64,000 nucleotides of DNA, from assembly GCF_028009165.1 (NCBI RefSeq), contig NC_079242.1:1612001-1676000 (forward strand), read 5' to 3'. The notes under the pieces were generated by a model. It worked only from the letters and a program-made list of their open reading frames with translations. It was not told the DNA's origin and made no database searches. Below, in pieces: positions 32,215 through 45,256 of this stretch. The position numbers and the translations under genes were made by a program. How positions within the stretch are numbered: the first letter of the stretch is position 1; each line of letters starts with the position of its first letter. The stretch comes from Akanthomyces muscarius (taxonomy: Eukaryota > Ascomycota > Sordariomycetes > Hypocreales > Cordycipitaceae).

Positions 32215-34451
32215 GGTGAAGAGCAGGGCAAGATGAAGAATGGGCAGGATATGGGAAAAAATCTATATCAGCAGATGGAAGCCGGGATAGCTAGGCAGCC
32301 AAGGTCGAGATGACGGGATCAAGGCAAGGCAAGGCAGGGAGGCTTTCAGCGAGGGGGATAGATAAAAGAAGAAGAGAAACAAGAAGAAGCCAGAGCAAGA
32401 AATGTGGCACGGCTGCCTTGCCGTAAATACAAAATCGCCGCGAATAAAATGCAAGTATCGGATTGGGCGTGACAAGCTGGGTGCAGAGGCGTTGTTGAAG
32501 AGCGAAAGAGGAAAGGAAGAAGCCCGGGAGACAGCCTCGTGCAGGTTCGGGGTGGGCTGATAGAGTCACTGGAGTCGCCTGGAGTCACTGCCGTTACTGG
32601 TACGATGGCAGGTGGTTCGCGCCGGACGTGGAGGCCGGATGGTGAGCACTGCCTACCGTGGGACCTACCAGACGGGTTCCAGCGTGCCAAGTTAGCGAGT
32701 TATAGGCTGCTGTTAGCGAATGCTAATAACGAACGGGAGGTGGCAGGTGCCTGGAGCTCGCTCTGGGCCGGTGCCGCCTTAAGCACAGCAGCCGGATACT
32801 GGCAGTCCCGTTCTCTAGGTAGCTGGTGAGACATCTACCTACTAAAGAAAGCAGCAGCTCAATTTTCAAGAAGCAGTCCGGTAGGAAAAAATGATGCTTT
32901 GTGTGCCCGAAAGAGTTTCATATCATTCTACTATGCCACACAGAAATATAGTACAGCAAACCACAATCCTCTTGTGCAATGTTGCACCTCCAGATCGAAG
33001 CCCAGCCTACGCCGCACAAAAGCGGCGTGTACGCTAATCCCACAACTGCCACAAAACATCGCCACGATCCGGGGCAGCTGCACGGGTACCTCCAAGTACC
33101 TCTGCACCCGCCAACGCCGCAACGGGTACCTCGAACCACCCATCCCATCCGCGCGCCCAAAAAAAGTCATGAGCGTGATTGACAAGGCAGCCGACCAGGC
33201 GAACCATTCACACCCTGACAAGGCGTCCAACACCCCCCCCTCGTGAACCCTATCCCCCATCATCCACTTACACGACCGGCCGTTATCATACGACATCAAC
33301 GGGGCCGATTTCAATCGGCCGGACTCTAGGCCTCTGGACATTTTCTCGACAAGGCGGCACTCGCATTCGAATCGAAACGGGTTCCTGCATTCTCTCATCT
33401 AGCCACCAGTCGTAGGATTGCGCTTGGGATGGAGACTGCGCCGTCATCGTGCTGCAATGTAGCCACCCCAGATGGCTGCCGCACCGTCCATCTACATCAC
33501 CAGTTCACAAGTCGCCTTGCTGTCACGTGGAGGTACCGCGCTGTAAACCGGTCGTGACCAGATTCTGTTGCAGCTAAGCGTCATATTGAAGCTTGCACAT
33601 TGTCGGGTCGTGATTAATCAGACATATCCCTACTGCTACTGATGAACGACACTTGCTACATTCGCATCTTAAAACCTCTGTCTTTTTCTCTTCATGATGC
33701 GATCCTCAAACTCTGAGAGCCAAGCCGGACATCTCACAAAATTGTGGCACAGTCTGCATGTGATTTCAACATGATGAAATATCTTGTGTCAATTCCTGTC
33801 ATTATTAATTACACAGTACGTATGTTCCGTACTTCAATGTCGTGTCCAACCCTCTGTCAAAACGCGTTCCAGAAATACTAAAAAACCAATAAGACGAAAG
33901 AGAATGCCGACCAAGGAGGACCGATGGCGTGAAACTCCATAGTTGGCGCGCCCCCGGTTCGTTATGCCCAACTCCTGGCATTTCCGTCTATTCCTGGTAA
34001 ATTAAGAGTCGCCGCTCCGGTGCTGCTCCTCGCAAGACTTTTTTGCCTCGTAAAAGACACTGTAATAACTCGTGTGCCGCCGCTGAGCCATGCGCCTCAA
34101 CTCCTCCTTTGAGCAAAAATACATGGGCGTCGTTTCCAAAAAAAAAAAAAAAAAAAGAGAAACAAAGAAAAGAGATGGACCGCGCAACAATATGAGCCGT
34201 GCTGGAAGGGGAATTGAGAAAAAGAAACACCGGTCGGCAAAGCAAAAGCCAAAAATAGCAAAAAGAAAAGCGCCGCAAATTATACCCAGTCCATATTAAC
34301 ATCGTGCCGCGTGCTTTAATAACCGTAGTCTGTTGTTCATTCGTTCCATTGCTTCGTGGCGGCTTAGTCGTTCGGAACTTTTGCGATAATGTACTTTAAT
34401 CATGTGGTAGCATAGGCCAAGCCCCGTCAGTCGATCCCAGATGCCGTGCTC
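32215..34451. other. Intergenic region: checkpoint-kinase promoter and ArfGAP 3' region
   Basis: This 2.2-kb gap contains no supportable gene. GGTACC-containing motifs recur near 33087, 33126 and 33531. An A19 tract lies at 34138-34156, close to the ArfGAP 3' end. Confidence 0.55.
34138..34156 (+). repeat. Poly(A) homopolymer of 19
   Basis: An uninterrupted run of 19 A is directly visible, followed by A/G-rich sequence. It is about 300 nt from the ArfGAP stop codon and may belong to its 3' UTR (as T-rich RNA on the minus strand). Confidence 0.85.
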
Positions 34452-37400
34452 CTATCTCTCAGGAATCGGCGACCTGGCCAGTCTCCCACCGGCGCTAATG
34501 CGCTTCTGCAGTTTGGTAGTTTCGGAGCGTGTTCTTTCCACCTCGTACCCGTTGTTAGGCGGCGCTTGAACAGAGTCTCTAACTCCTCGGATTTTGCCTT
34601 GCTTCTGCTGAACATATTGTTGTGCGAAGCGGCCCAGTGGGAAAGCAGGGAGCGTCTGCGGGATCTCGGCTCCATTCTGCGTCAACAGTTCTGCGACTGG
34701 GAAAGGCACCTGCTTCGCATCATTATCCACCACAGCACCGGGCGTTGGCGAAGGGGACGCGGGATCAGCCGCTGCCAAAGCTAGCCATACAGCGTGTGTT
34801 CCCCTCATCCTGTCAACAGCATTGGGATTGGCCCTGAGCGCCAGCGCGTAGAGCACCTGCTGAATTTCGTTCTTCTTGATAGCTGCCAGCAGTGTCTCGT
34901 CGGGCGTTGCGTAATGCGATAAAGTTGTCGAGATTGGTTGCACGTAGCTTCGGTGGACATATTTGTTTGTGATAAACTTGAGTCGGTTCTCTCGGGTCGC
35001 CTGCGGAGCAAGTTTTGCGGCGGGATCCAAGTTTGCTTCCCAGATCATATTTGAAACACGGTTTCCGATCAAAACGAGCAATTCGACAATATCGACAGTG
35101 AAAGACTTGATATCGAGAGTCAGTGACCGGACCTTGCTGATATGAGTACCCAGCGAACGATGGATACCACTGCACTCGATGCAGAGGATGATACCCAGAT
35201 TGATTGACACCCACTCGACCCTTGAGCCCGAACCACAGTCGGCGCACCAGTTGTTGCCTTGGTCATTGTCCCGAAGCATTTGCAAAAGCTGATCCGGATT
35301 TTCGTCGTAACCTGAGCTGTGTGTTCGTACTGGCGTAGGTCGAGCTCCAACGGTGATTCTGCGGAAAGGGATGCCGCTCGAAGAACTGCTGTGTGAATGG
35401 CTGCTACTATGCATCAGGGAGTGGGTTTTTCCGGTGAGAATAGAGCCAATGTCTCTCTTAAAAGACGAGTCGTTGTTCGTGTTCGCCGGCGATGCGTATC
35501 TGTCAGGGCCACTTCGGCCTTCGACCGCGCTCTGCAAGGCATTGTTGATAGAATTTATCCAGTTGTTCATGTCCTCTTCGGATGTCGCCTGGTAGACGCG
35601 CTTGAAGTTGGGAGTAATGACCTCGAAGCAGAAGCGACGTTCCGCATTCCGCGCCTCGCGCACAGATGCCATTCTCAGGTCAATGGGATCCATGTGCAGG
35701 TCCAACTTTTGCTTCCAATTGCTGTATTCTGAGAGCTTGCCTTGGTCGAGAACAATCCAGAATTTGTGCCATCCCTGTTTGTTGAGATTTCGTGGATCAA
35801 CGTGGCCCCCGGGGCGATTCAGCGCCCATAGAAGACCTTCTTTACGCTGCGCAACGGAAGATTGCGAGGGGTTCGGTTCCTCCAAGTCGCGAAATCCCTT
35901 GAATTTGGTGCTTTGAGATGGACTACCCACAAGTGTGGGCATGCCCGGGGGCTTGGGAAGCTCGACGCCAGATATGCTCGTGTGCCCGCCCGATGATGTC
36001 GACTTTAGTTGGGAACCGGTACTATCAGCCCTGCCCAGTTCCGAGTCGGAATTGTGGCCCGCGTTGCCATTAGAAGACGCGGTCGTGGGGGGAGCAGCGG
36101 CAAGGTTGGCCTGCTCGGGCTCCAGATAGGGAGTGTTGCTCTTTTCCAGCACGCGACGCTTTTCTTCGCGTTCTCGCCTTTGATACTGGTATTCTTTATC
36201 GGCTTCGCTGACCTCTGAAGATAACGCGTCAAGCTGCGGCAGAAGAGCTTCTATTTTCTTTGCCGTGGCAAGGAACCCTTTGGTTTGTGCATCGGCATAC
36301 TTGGTCAGGTGTGACAAGACTTCTTGCTCTTTGCGACCACCATGCAAATCCTGCATAAAACTGGAATAATCGAATCGCTTGAGCTCAAAATTGCGTCTCT
36401 TGTTCTGGTATTTGGAATCGCTGTCGGCAAGCTTCTTAGCCTTGACTGAGTCTTGACGCTGACCAAGGTATCGGGATACGTATGAGTAGTAGTCTTTGCT
36501 TTCTTCCTCAAAGTCGCGCTTCTTGGATTCCGCCTGCTTTATATCGAGCTGGTAGAGCTTGGCTATAGGCTCGATGATGATCTTTTGCAGGTTTGCAGTA
36601 TTCTGGCGGTCGTAGGTGAGAATCTCCCGGGCAATCTTGTCAAAATAATGCTCGAGTGCTGGCTGAACAGCATTTGCATTCGTGGTGGACGCTTCGCGCA
36701 AAGCCTCAGTAAAAGCGATCAAAGCCTCATTGGCTTCCAGCTGACTAGTATGCGCCTGCTCGGCCTTTTTCAATACCCTCTTCATGTGGATGCGCATGTT
36801 GCCAGTCTTTTGCTCGAGAGCCTTGAGAGTGGCGCGGAAGACAGGGCCATCGTCGGATACTGACACATCCTCGCCAGGTCGCGGACACGAGACGTCGACT
36901 TTAACAGGCTCCTGTAGCTGGGGTGGGATCGGTGGCAAGAATGTTTCTAGCGCGCCAGGCAGCGGTGATAATGGTACCTCGTCAATATCGGAATGTAAGC
37001 GAGAGTCTACCGATTGAGCGGAAGCCACACGAATCTTCGGAGGAGAGCCGAGCAGGAAACCGGGAGTGGGCGAGTTTGGCTGGCTGGCGTACAGAGTAGA
37101 GGCTGCAAGGTGCATATTAGAAGCCGAACTTGCATCACCGTACGTGTGTAGGAGAGACATACATGTTACCCAGAAAGAAAAGCTGGCGAGGGCGTGCAAA
37201 CGATGCGCACGCGAATCATACTCGACAAACTAGGCCTTGTCAGCATTCAGGCACAGACGGCACCATGTTGCCAGGTACGTACACTACAAGAGTTTCTCCA
37301 GCCGCCAGTCCTGTCTTCCATGGGCTTGGGGGGCTTCCATTTCCAAGTCCATTCAAAGCTGACAGAAGAACTGCCGCTGGTCGAGTAGTCTCCGACGAGG

Positions 37401-38021
37401 GCGACGTTGTCATTTTTGTGAAGGTTTGGGTTAGCAAGAAACTCGCGAGTTACGAGATTTTCGACTTCGCGTGAGGTAGAGCCGCAGACAAATGTTAGAC
37501 CGGAAATGCTGGTATCGAGAGCAGAGGAGGTCGCGTCGGGAGGAGGGGAGGTGGGTTGGCTTGCGGCAGGCTGACGTAGAACAAAGGTGAAGGTGAAGAT
37601 GAGCTCGTCGTCGCTGCTGAGCTTGAGCAAGAAACCGGAAGCGCCCGGTTCGGGATCCTATGGAGCGCAAATATAGCGGTTAGCATGAATGACTTTGTAA
37701 AAGGTTGCAAAAGGAGAGGGTCGCAACGGACTTGTATGTATTCTACGGGGATCTGTTCACCAGCTGTCCGGTTGGCGGACAGCTTAGTAGCAGGGAAGGC
37801 GTTGGGCGTGACATGGACGGAGCTGCGCTTTCGAGGATTGGTAACGATGAGGGACGAAATGGTTACTAGAAGGACAAGTTAGCGGCGCGGGCTGCAAAGG
37901 CTGCAGGCTGCAGGATGCAGGCGAGGAAGGGGTCGCGGTGATGGCATGGCATACAGCGATTTTGGTCCCTGAGGTAGAGCGCAGCGCCCTGGTCGTCAGG
38001 TCTACTGGTGACATTGCCCAT
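34452..38021 (-). CDS. csx2: BAR-PH-ArfGAP protein with a putative N-myristoyl signal (Csx2-like), 1097 aa
   Basis: A GTPase-activating protein for Arf, coupling membrane curvature and phosphoinositide sensing to Arf inactivation. The exons are 37955-38021, 37732-37865, 37283-37657, 37163-37229 and 34452-37102; all introns (89, 74, 53, 60 nt) are GT-AG and phase-consistent. The protein starts MGNVTSR, a good N-myristoylation context. Residues ~300-510 form a BAR-like helical region. PH spans about 635-735 (KEGLLWALNRP, FWIVLDQGKL, NNWINSINNAL). The ArfGAP zinc finger begins CADC near residue 834, with CIECSGIHRSLG supplying the second Cys pair and the Arg finger near 863. The C-terminus holds degenerate ankyrin-like sequence. 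The family call is strong; the gene name is by similarity of layout. Confidence 0.9.
37103..37162 (-). other. In-frame, stop-free 60-nt intron of the ArfGAP gene
   Basis: On the minus strand it begins GTATGT and ends TTGCAG. Reading through adds 20 codons without a stop. Splicing joins FWVT to SSTLYASQ, which reads naturally, so it is called an intron, but a retained form would also be translatable. Confidence 0.7.
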
Positions 38022-41000
38022 GTTGACGAACTATCGGCTGCAGCCGTGGGCGAGGATGCAGAAGAAAGGAACGCCGGGGCGAAACTAGCAGGCTTGAAGA
38101 CGAGGTTCGCGAAGAGGGACCGAGGAGTTGAAAAGTCGCAATGCGGTGCAGGCACGGCGAGGAGCGAGGATCAAAGGAAAGGAAACGCAGGCAGCGCGGG
38201 GCTCAGAGTGGGACAGCAACAGCGGCGGCCGTCATCTGGCGTGGCGGCAAAGGTGAGCGACACGGCGATGGAGGGCGCGTGGCGATGAGCAAAAGAGATG
38301 CAGGCCGGGACGGGCGACTCATGGAGGAAGCGATGGAGGCGACGAGAGAAGCAAGGACTCGGACGATGGGCGACGATTTGGGAGAAGCCGGGGTTGAGAT
38401 GAGATGAGCAAAGATGGTGGTGGTGGTGGTTGGCGGTTGCTCTGTGGCACCTTGGAATAATGGTCAAAAGTTGGAGAGTGCAGACAGAGGTTTCTGTTTG
38501 CGCCTTGGGCTGGCCTGTGAGGGGGAACTAGCAGCGAGCATCCTTATTTAAATGCCCTGAATTTAGCGGGCCTAGTGGCTGTCCGGCAGAGTTTACAGGC
38601 GGCCGCAGCGCCAAGCCACCTGTATTACATTTTACCGCCTGGCAGGCAGCCACGAAAGGCAAAGGATGTTTGAGTGCGACACGAGCCGTGTTGGACAAGG
38701 CGTGTCTAACCGTTCATGGGCGTTTACTTCAGATGCTCCTGGCACTCGGCCTCGTAGTGTGCACATTTTCCGAGGTTGAAAGGCGTGAGCAGTCTGAGCA
38801 TCTCACGCACATCAGGTACCGCGTGGTCTACGCAGCCCGCATGCACAGCCCGTGTCACTCATCACTTACAGTGGGGAGAGAGGAGAGTGACGAGCGACAT
38901 CACGAGCAAGCTGGTCCGCTGGCTGGATATTTATTAGGCAGTTGGATGGAAAAAAAAATAAAAAAAAATCTGGGTTGGTTCTCTGAAGCGTGACTCGGCC
39001 CTCCGTTTCTCAGATTGCCACTCTGGCGTCTTCATCAGCATCTTGCTGAGCAGTGCAGATCGGCTTATGCACGCCGGACAGGTAACGTTGGTAGTGAGGC
39101 GGTAGGTACTTGCAGATTAACCACATGCTCTCTGCGGCACTTGTACCCTTCGCTCGATACATGCAGGGCTCGCAGGCAGGGCCTTGCTGCTGATCGGAAA
39201 TGGCGCATTCCAATTCGAAAAGGGCAGTCCGTCTTTGATACTTGCAGTTTGACCCCGTCGACAGCCAAACAGCCAAACAGCCAGACAGCCACTCAAGGAC
39301 TAGGGGGGTTTGCTCCCTACACAGCAATCTGGTGTCCGCCCACGGGGGTGCCAAAATAACATGCCGCCGATTTACCAGTAGAAGCAGCAACTTGTTATTA
39401 GTTAGCTTTTGTTTATTCATCATCTCTATCATTATCCACTGTTATTCCCCTTCTTATTTCTCATTTTCCATCTCTTTTCAATCTCCTTCTTTTCATAATA
39501 ACTAGTAACCGACTGGTAGCCACTGGCGTCTTTTTTGGGTACCCCATACCACGTATGACGGCAAACCAGCGTTACTTGCGGCCGGCCACTGCGACGTCTA
39601 TCCACCTTTTGCCTTGATTGTGCATCTGGCGGGTTAGATTTGCTTTCGGGCAAGTAGGCCTGGAGCGGCGTTGGCGCTGGCTGGGATGAGATAACATTGG
39701 AGGTTTCGGACATGACTGCGGCCGCAAGAAGGAGACGACCAATTCTCTACTTGGCCGTACTTATTCGTATCTGCTGCGTAGCCATGTATAGATCGCCAGA
39801 GTGTACAAGTGATATTAAGTAGTAGCAGCAAATCATCAATGTGATAAAGGAAGAATCCAGTAACAATTAAAGATATGGTCGGTTTGGAATGCGCTCCGCG
39901 TCGTGCCTGCCTTGTATGGAGTACTGCCGCCAAATTCCATTCCAATTTAATGTACCCTTGACTAGTCCGGCACGGTGCAGGATTGCGCTGCCGTTAACCG
40001 AAATTCATAGAACCCTTTGTTCGTGTCTGCCTTTGGCCTCGGGTGTTGATTCTGCTTCTGATTCGAGCCTTGTCACTACCAGGACAGGACAGGACAGTAG
40101 ATCATATCAGCCGAGCCGAACAGTTGCGGCCCTGCGCTTGTGATTGCAATTTCCAACAAACATCATGGTGCAGTTTTTCTCTTGACATAGTTTGCACTAA
40201 TGACAATGACAATGGCCATCTCTTTGTCCTCTGGCATCTAATAAATACCTATTATTACCTTTTGCCCCCACACAGCCCAGCGGGTTCGTCTTCAGGCGCT
40301 TCCCGAGTGCAGCATAGCGCCCAGCCCTGGCCGTGCTGGCGCTGCTATTCCTGGCTTGCTGGCAAACTGGCCACTGGCCGCCTGTCGGTACCTAGGTTAG
40401 GTAGGCCCGTAGAGGTACTGAGTAGGTAGCGCCCCACTGCCATCCACTGCCAACTGCCCACTGCCCACTGCCAACAAGAGCGCCCAAGCCCCTGGCCCCC
40501 TCCATGAAATTTTGCCGCCACAGCATGTTTCTGGACCTTGTTTCGCTGTTTCAGCAAGGACCGTCCCTTTTTTTAGTGGCCCCTCGCCGGCCATCGAGCA
40601 GTTCGATGTTCTGTTGCCAGGGGGGCCTTCACGCTAATCAGAGCGTGCGCCCCTGCAAAATGACGTTGCTCTCCCTCTTGCCAGGTCAGGAATGCCGCAC
40701 CTCGAGTTTGGGCTGCGCTGCCTTTTCGTATTGGTCTGTCACCTGTCTGCCTCCTGCGACAGGGCACTGTCGGGCTGAAAGCCAGATACGCACATCCCAC
40801 GATTCCATCTCCCGCCTCAAATAACTCCAGGAACCGCTTCATTCCCTCGACCGCTCGCTATTCCATCTCTGCTCTACTCCAGCCATATAGTTCACCGTTT
40901 TGCCAGCCACAGACGCAAACGAGTCGCCGCGACAGCTCCCCTCTGCCTGCCGCACAAGTCCCCTCATTGCCGCCCGCCATCCTGCCCGCCACCGCTGCCG

Positions 41001-41083
41001 TTGCAGGTATCCCTTCATCCGTGTCATGAACCACTGCAACCAGAACTCTGGGCGCCGACTTGTTGCTTCTTGAGTGCGCCATC
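38022..41083. other. Divergent promoter region between the ArfGAP and MUN-domain genes
   Basis: This 3.06-kb gap separates two divergent start codons. It holds short tandem repeats (GGT near 38414-38432, CCAAACAG near 39259-39290, GGACA near 40081-40095, CCACTGC near 40435-40474). A TTTAAAT element near 38547 could serve the ArfGAP gene. The last ~300 nt before 41084 are C/T-rich, like a fungal leader. No gene is supported. Confidence 0.55.
40435..40474. repeat. Imperfect tandem repeat of a CCACTGC-like unit
   Basis: About five imperfect 7-8 nt units (CCACTGC, CAACTGC and variants) follow one another. They lie about 600 nt upstream of the MUN-domain gene in non-coding DNA. Confidence 0.7.
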
Positions 41084-44000
41084 ATGTCTCAGGACTTTCG
41101 CAGGTCGTCTGTCGGTCGGCGCTTAAAGAACAGCAGCAAGGACTCTGGCCGCCGTATTCAGCCCAAGTCCAAAGCCAGCATCGCCCTCGTCGAGCATGAC
41201 CAAGCTCGCAGCTTCGCCTTACGAACCGCCTACCTCCACTACCTCCTCCAGCCGAAAGCGAAGCGAAAGCAATATGTCGCCGCCTCCAAGCCCCCGGCGC
41301 GCACGCACAAGGGCGCCGTCCAGCTCGTACAGGAATACGTGTCTGGCGGCTCTGTTGGCAGTTCCGCTCTCAAGCTCCCCAGCAGCTTCCCCTCCGCCCT
41401 TCTCCTTCGTGTCGCCGGCGTCTTGAAGGGATCGGAGCGCTTACCGGGCTTCAACGATGCTGCCGTCAAGCGTAGTTTCGCAGAAGCCTATACCGCCTTT
41501 TCCGAGGCCAACTTTAAAACGTCCGTTGAAAAGGAACGCAAGTTCGAACCCTTGATTCTCATGTTTTATTCTTCCGCTTCAAAAGCTGCCTCAAAAGGTC
41601 GCATCCCCGACGATGATTCCTGGAAGCTGCTGCCCGATCGCCATCTGGCAATGTTTATCCGCCTCGCTGCTGCTATTCTTCGAGACCACGGCCACGAGCG
41701 CGACAAGTCCGATTTGATCTCCAGGTTGACCAGCCTGGAAAGCAAGCTCTTGACAAACGACCAAGATCTCATCAGCTCTGGCTCAGATGCTGCGGGCGCC
41801 ACCATCGAGGTTGTTGTGCCTCTAAGTTATGACGTCAAGGACATGCCCATGGTCCAAATTGTCGCCGGCATATTTGGACTCAGCCTCTCCGATGTACAGG
41901 CCGAAATAGATGAAAAGCGCAACATTTGGACCGAGGAAGCAGCTCTTCGAGACCTCAAGACGTACCAGCAGAGACTCGTCTCCAACGGACCTGGTGCTCT
42001 TCGCAGCGACGACTTTGACGTCGAGGACTCTTTTACTGAGTGGCAGAAGTCGGAGGCCCATTTCCTGTCCCAGATGATGATGGACATCCTGACCGCAAAA
42101 CCTGAGCTCAAGTCATCCTCGTCTGGCGACAAACCGCTGCCGAGTCGGCCACAATCAATGTACGGCGAGGACCAAGCCTACGCCGACCTTAGCCGCGCCA
42201 TTTCCTCGATAGATACCTCTCTTGGATTTGACCCATTGGCCTCCCTCTCCACCATCTCTAGCGATGCTAGTAGTATACGGACTGTCGACGAAGGCAGCTT
42301 ATACACCTTCACACCCTCCGACCCGCGAGCATTTTACAAATACATTCTCCAGCATGCCATGACATTTGACCAGCTGCATGCTGATCCTTCCGTCGACTAC
42401 CATCCCCTCTCTAAGCAATCTATGGACCTCATGACAGAGCTTGGCGTCCGCTGGCGACTACCGCAGTCTTCGAGATTAATCGCGCTGCTCGAGGTTGCCG
42501 CGCGCAAGTTTTTGGATCAGGAGATTGTGCCCGAAGAGCTCGATACCATCCTGGATTTCGTCAAAACACCCCAGCCAGAACCAAAAAAGGCACCGTATAT
42601 CCAGAACTACTCATTGCCCTTGACAGAGATACCGCCTAGCAAGTGGACCATGCACGATTTTGCGGTCTACCAAAGCATGTTCCACTCCATTCACGACGCT
42701 ACTCTACGCGAGCTTTACGATATCATGGCTCAGTGCTACGATAGCAAGCCCCCCAATATCGGCGCTGTCATGTTCATCCTTGAGAATCACATCTACCAGG
42801 ATGAGATATTCACTCCGAGATCGGAGTCAATCGCCGAATTTACAGAGTATCTTACCACTGCCCTGCGCAACAAAGCGGTCGAGGTATATCGCGAGAACAT
42901 GCGCAAAGAGATCCCGGTCGTCAAGGAGGAGTGGGAGTTTGTCCATGTTGTAAAACTCGGCAAGACGATTACAAAGCTTTGTGACCGCATCGGTAAAAGG
43001 TACAAAAATAACCAAACCATCATGGGCGTGGACCCCTTTGCAATTCTGGTAGAGGAGATTTTCCCTAATTTTGAGAGCGATGCCGGCGCCATCCTCGAAA
43101 CCATTATTGGACAAGCGCAAGTCAGTGGTGAAGACATTGACATTGAAGATGGGTTTGAGCTCTACAAGGAGCTTGTTGCCATTCGACGCATCCACCACAA
43201 ATATCTACCCAACAAGGTATTCACATTCAATATCGAGAATTTGCTTGTCGACTTCGTCTGGCGGTGGATTCGCTCTGCTGAAGCAAAAATGACAGACTAT
43301 GTCGACGAGGCAATCAAACAAGATCAGTTTCAAGTCCGCACTGAGCATGCCGACCACCTCGCGCGCGACTCAGAGAGACATAGCGTGTCTGTTATCGATC
43401 TGTTCATGCTATTCAATCAGACAGTGGACCAGGTCTTTAAACTGGAGTGGGACAATGACGAGCATCATGCTCGATTCATGACAGCTCTTGCCCGTAGCTT
43501 CTCTGCCGGCTTGGGCCGTTACTGCGAAGTTCTTGAGCAACGCTTCACCAAGGAAATGGACCGCCCCTCGGCTGAGGAGATTGCTATGCAGACCAAGTCC
43601 ACCCAAGAAAAGTGGATGCAATATGCTAAAGACGCCTGGAACAACAAAGAAAAGGCAGAGCCGTTCCAGTTCTTTGCCGAGTCTTTTGTCAAGCTTAACA
43701 ACATCGAGTATGTCATGCAGGAACTTGATAAGCTGGAAACGAGCATGAACTCGGATGCCTGTGCTGAATTGCTGGAGAAGATCGACGGGCCTAAGAAGCA
43801 AACGCGAAAGCCAAACAAGTATACTTTCACCGTTAAGGTTGTTGAAGCAGAAGACCTCAAGCCTTGCGATCCTAGCGGCTACAGCGACCCCTACGTTGTC
43901 TTTGGAGATGAGTTCCAGAAGCGTCTATACAAGACGCGCATCATTTATCGCAACCTCAACCCGCGCTGGGATGAGTCATTCGAGTTTACTGCTCAGGGCC

Positions 44001-45256
44001 CAGTGAATCTCATTGCCACTGTTTGGGACTATGATACATTTGGAGACCACGATTATGTTGGCCGAACGTCGTTGAAGATCGACCCGGCCCATTTTGGTGA
44101 CTACCTCCCGCGAGAATTCTGGCTGGACCTGGACTCTCAGGGCCGAATGCTTATCCGAGTAAGCATGGAAGGCGAGCGAGACGATATTCAGTTCCACTTT
44201 GGCAAAGCTTTTCGCCATCTTAAGAGAGCCGAGCGAGATATGGTGCGCAAGATTACTGACAAGGTATGTTGTGACATGTACTTTGGAAATGACAGCTTAT
44301 TAACCGAACAATAGCTTACAAGTCAAATCAACTCGACGCTGTCTGTCGAGACGCTACGCGGCCTTCTGGGGGTCAATGGCCTTAGTTCGCAGGTTACTAG
44401 CCTTTGGAAGAAACGTACATCTACCCTTCCAGTAGTGACACAGGCGCAAATCGAGCATGCTCTGATGCCGCTTTTTACATATTTCGATGAAAACTTTGCC
44501 ATTATGAAGCAAACGCTGACTGACGCAACTATGATTGCAGTCATGACACGACTGTGGAAAGAAGTCCTAATGACGATTGAGAACCTGCTGGTTCCACCTG
44601 TCTCCGACAAGCCATCCACGCAGAAAGCTCTCGGCAGAAAGGAACTGGACATTGTCTACCACTGGCTTGAGCTGCTGTTTGGTTTCTTCAACGCCAGGGA
44701 AGAGCACTCTGGCGAGCAGCTCGGCGTCCCCGCCGAGGTGCTCAAGTCGCCTAAGTGGCACGAGCTGGCGTCGCTCAACTTCTTTTACTTTGAAGACACC
44801 AGCAGCCTCATCCGGGAGTCGGAACGCATGGCGTCGGCTACCGCTCAGCGTGCCCACCAAGCTCTCCAGCAAAACCAGCAAATGGCACGCCACTCAGCCC
44901 CCCCCGGGTTCGGCGCAGCGCTGGGCGGCGCGGGTGCTTTTGCCAGTATGGGCACGATTCGTCGCGGCAAGAGCATTATGATGAGCCGCAATCTTGGCAC
45001 CATGCGGAAAGCCAAGGAGGCGAAGCGCCGCGAGACGCAGGCCGACCCGAGCGACGACATGATTCTGCGCATCCTCAGAATGCGCCCCGAAGCGGCGCCC
45101 TATCTTAGGGAACGCCACAGGCAAAAGGAGCGCCAGGCGGCGACGGCGGCGGCTGCCTTGATTGTCAAGAACTCGGTCACGCTGAACTGGAATACGGGCC
45201 TGGGGGCCAATGCAGCCGCGAACCACTTTGGCAAAATCAATTTACCTAGGCGGTGA
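41084..45256 (+). CDS. ync13: Munc13-like MUN/C2 protein (fission yeast Ync13 type), 1373 aa
   Basis: UNC-13/Munc13-related proteins prime vesicle fusion; fission yeast Ync13 works at the plasma membrane during exo/endocytosis and septation. Exons 41084-44263 and 44315-45256 join across a 51-nt intron. The start MSQDFRRSSVGRRLKN is basic. Residues ~450-770 contain the N-terminal MUN/MHD1 portion (KWTMHDFAVYQSMFHSIHDA, and DLFMLFNQTVDQVFKLEW just after). The C2 domain is at about 913-1010 (KYTFTVKVVEAEDLKPCD, DPSGYSDPYVVF, WDYDTFGDHDYVGR), with Asp residues positioned as in Ca2+-binding loops. MHD2 follows at ~1090-1220 across the intron (MPLFTYFDENFAIMKQTL). The tail is basic and Ala-rich. 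The family is clear; Ca2+ dependence is inference. Confidence 0.92.

Noticed and set aside
34138..34156. Poly(A) run as evidence of a retroposed element
   Set aside because: No target-site duplication or retroelement coding sequence is visible; it is better read as a homopolymer near the ArfGAP 3' end.
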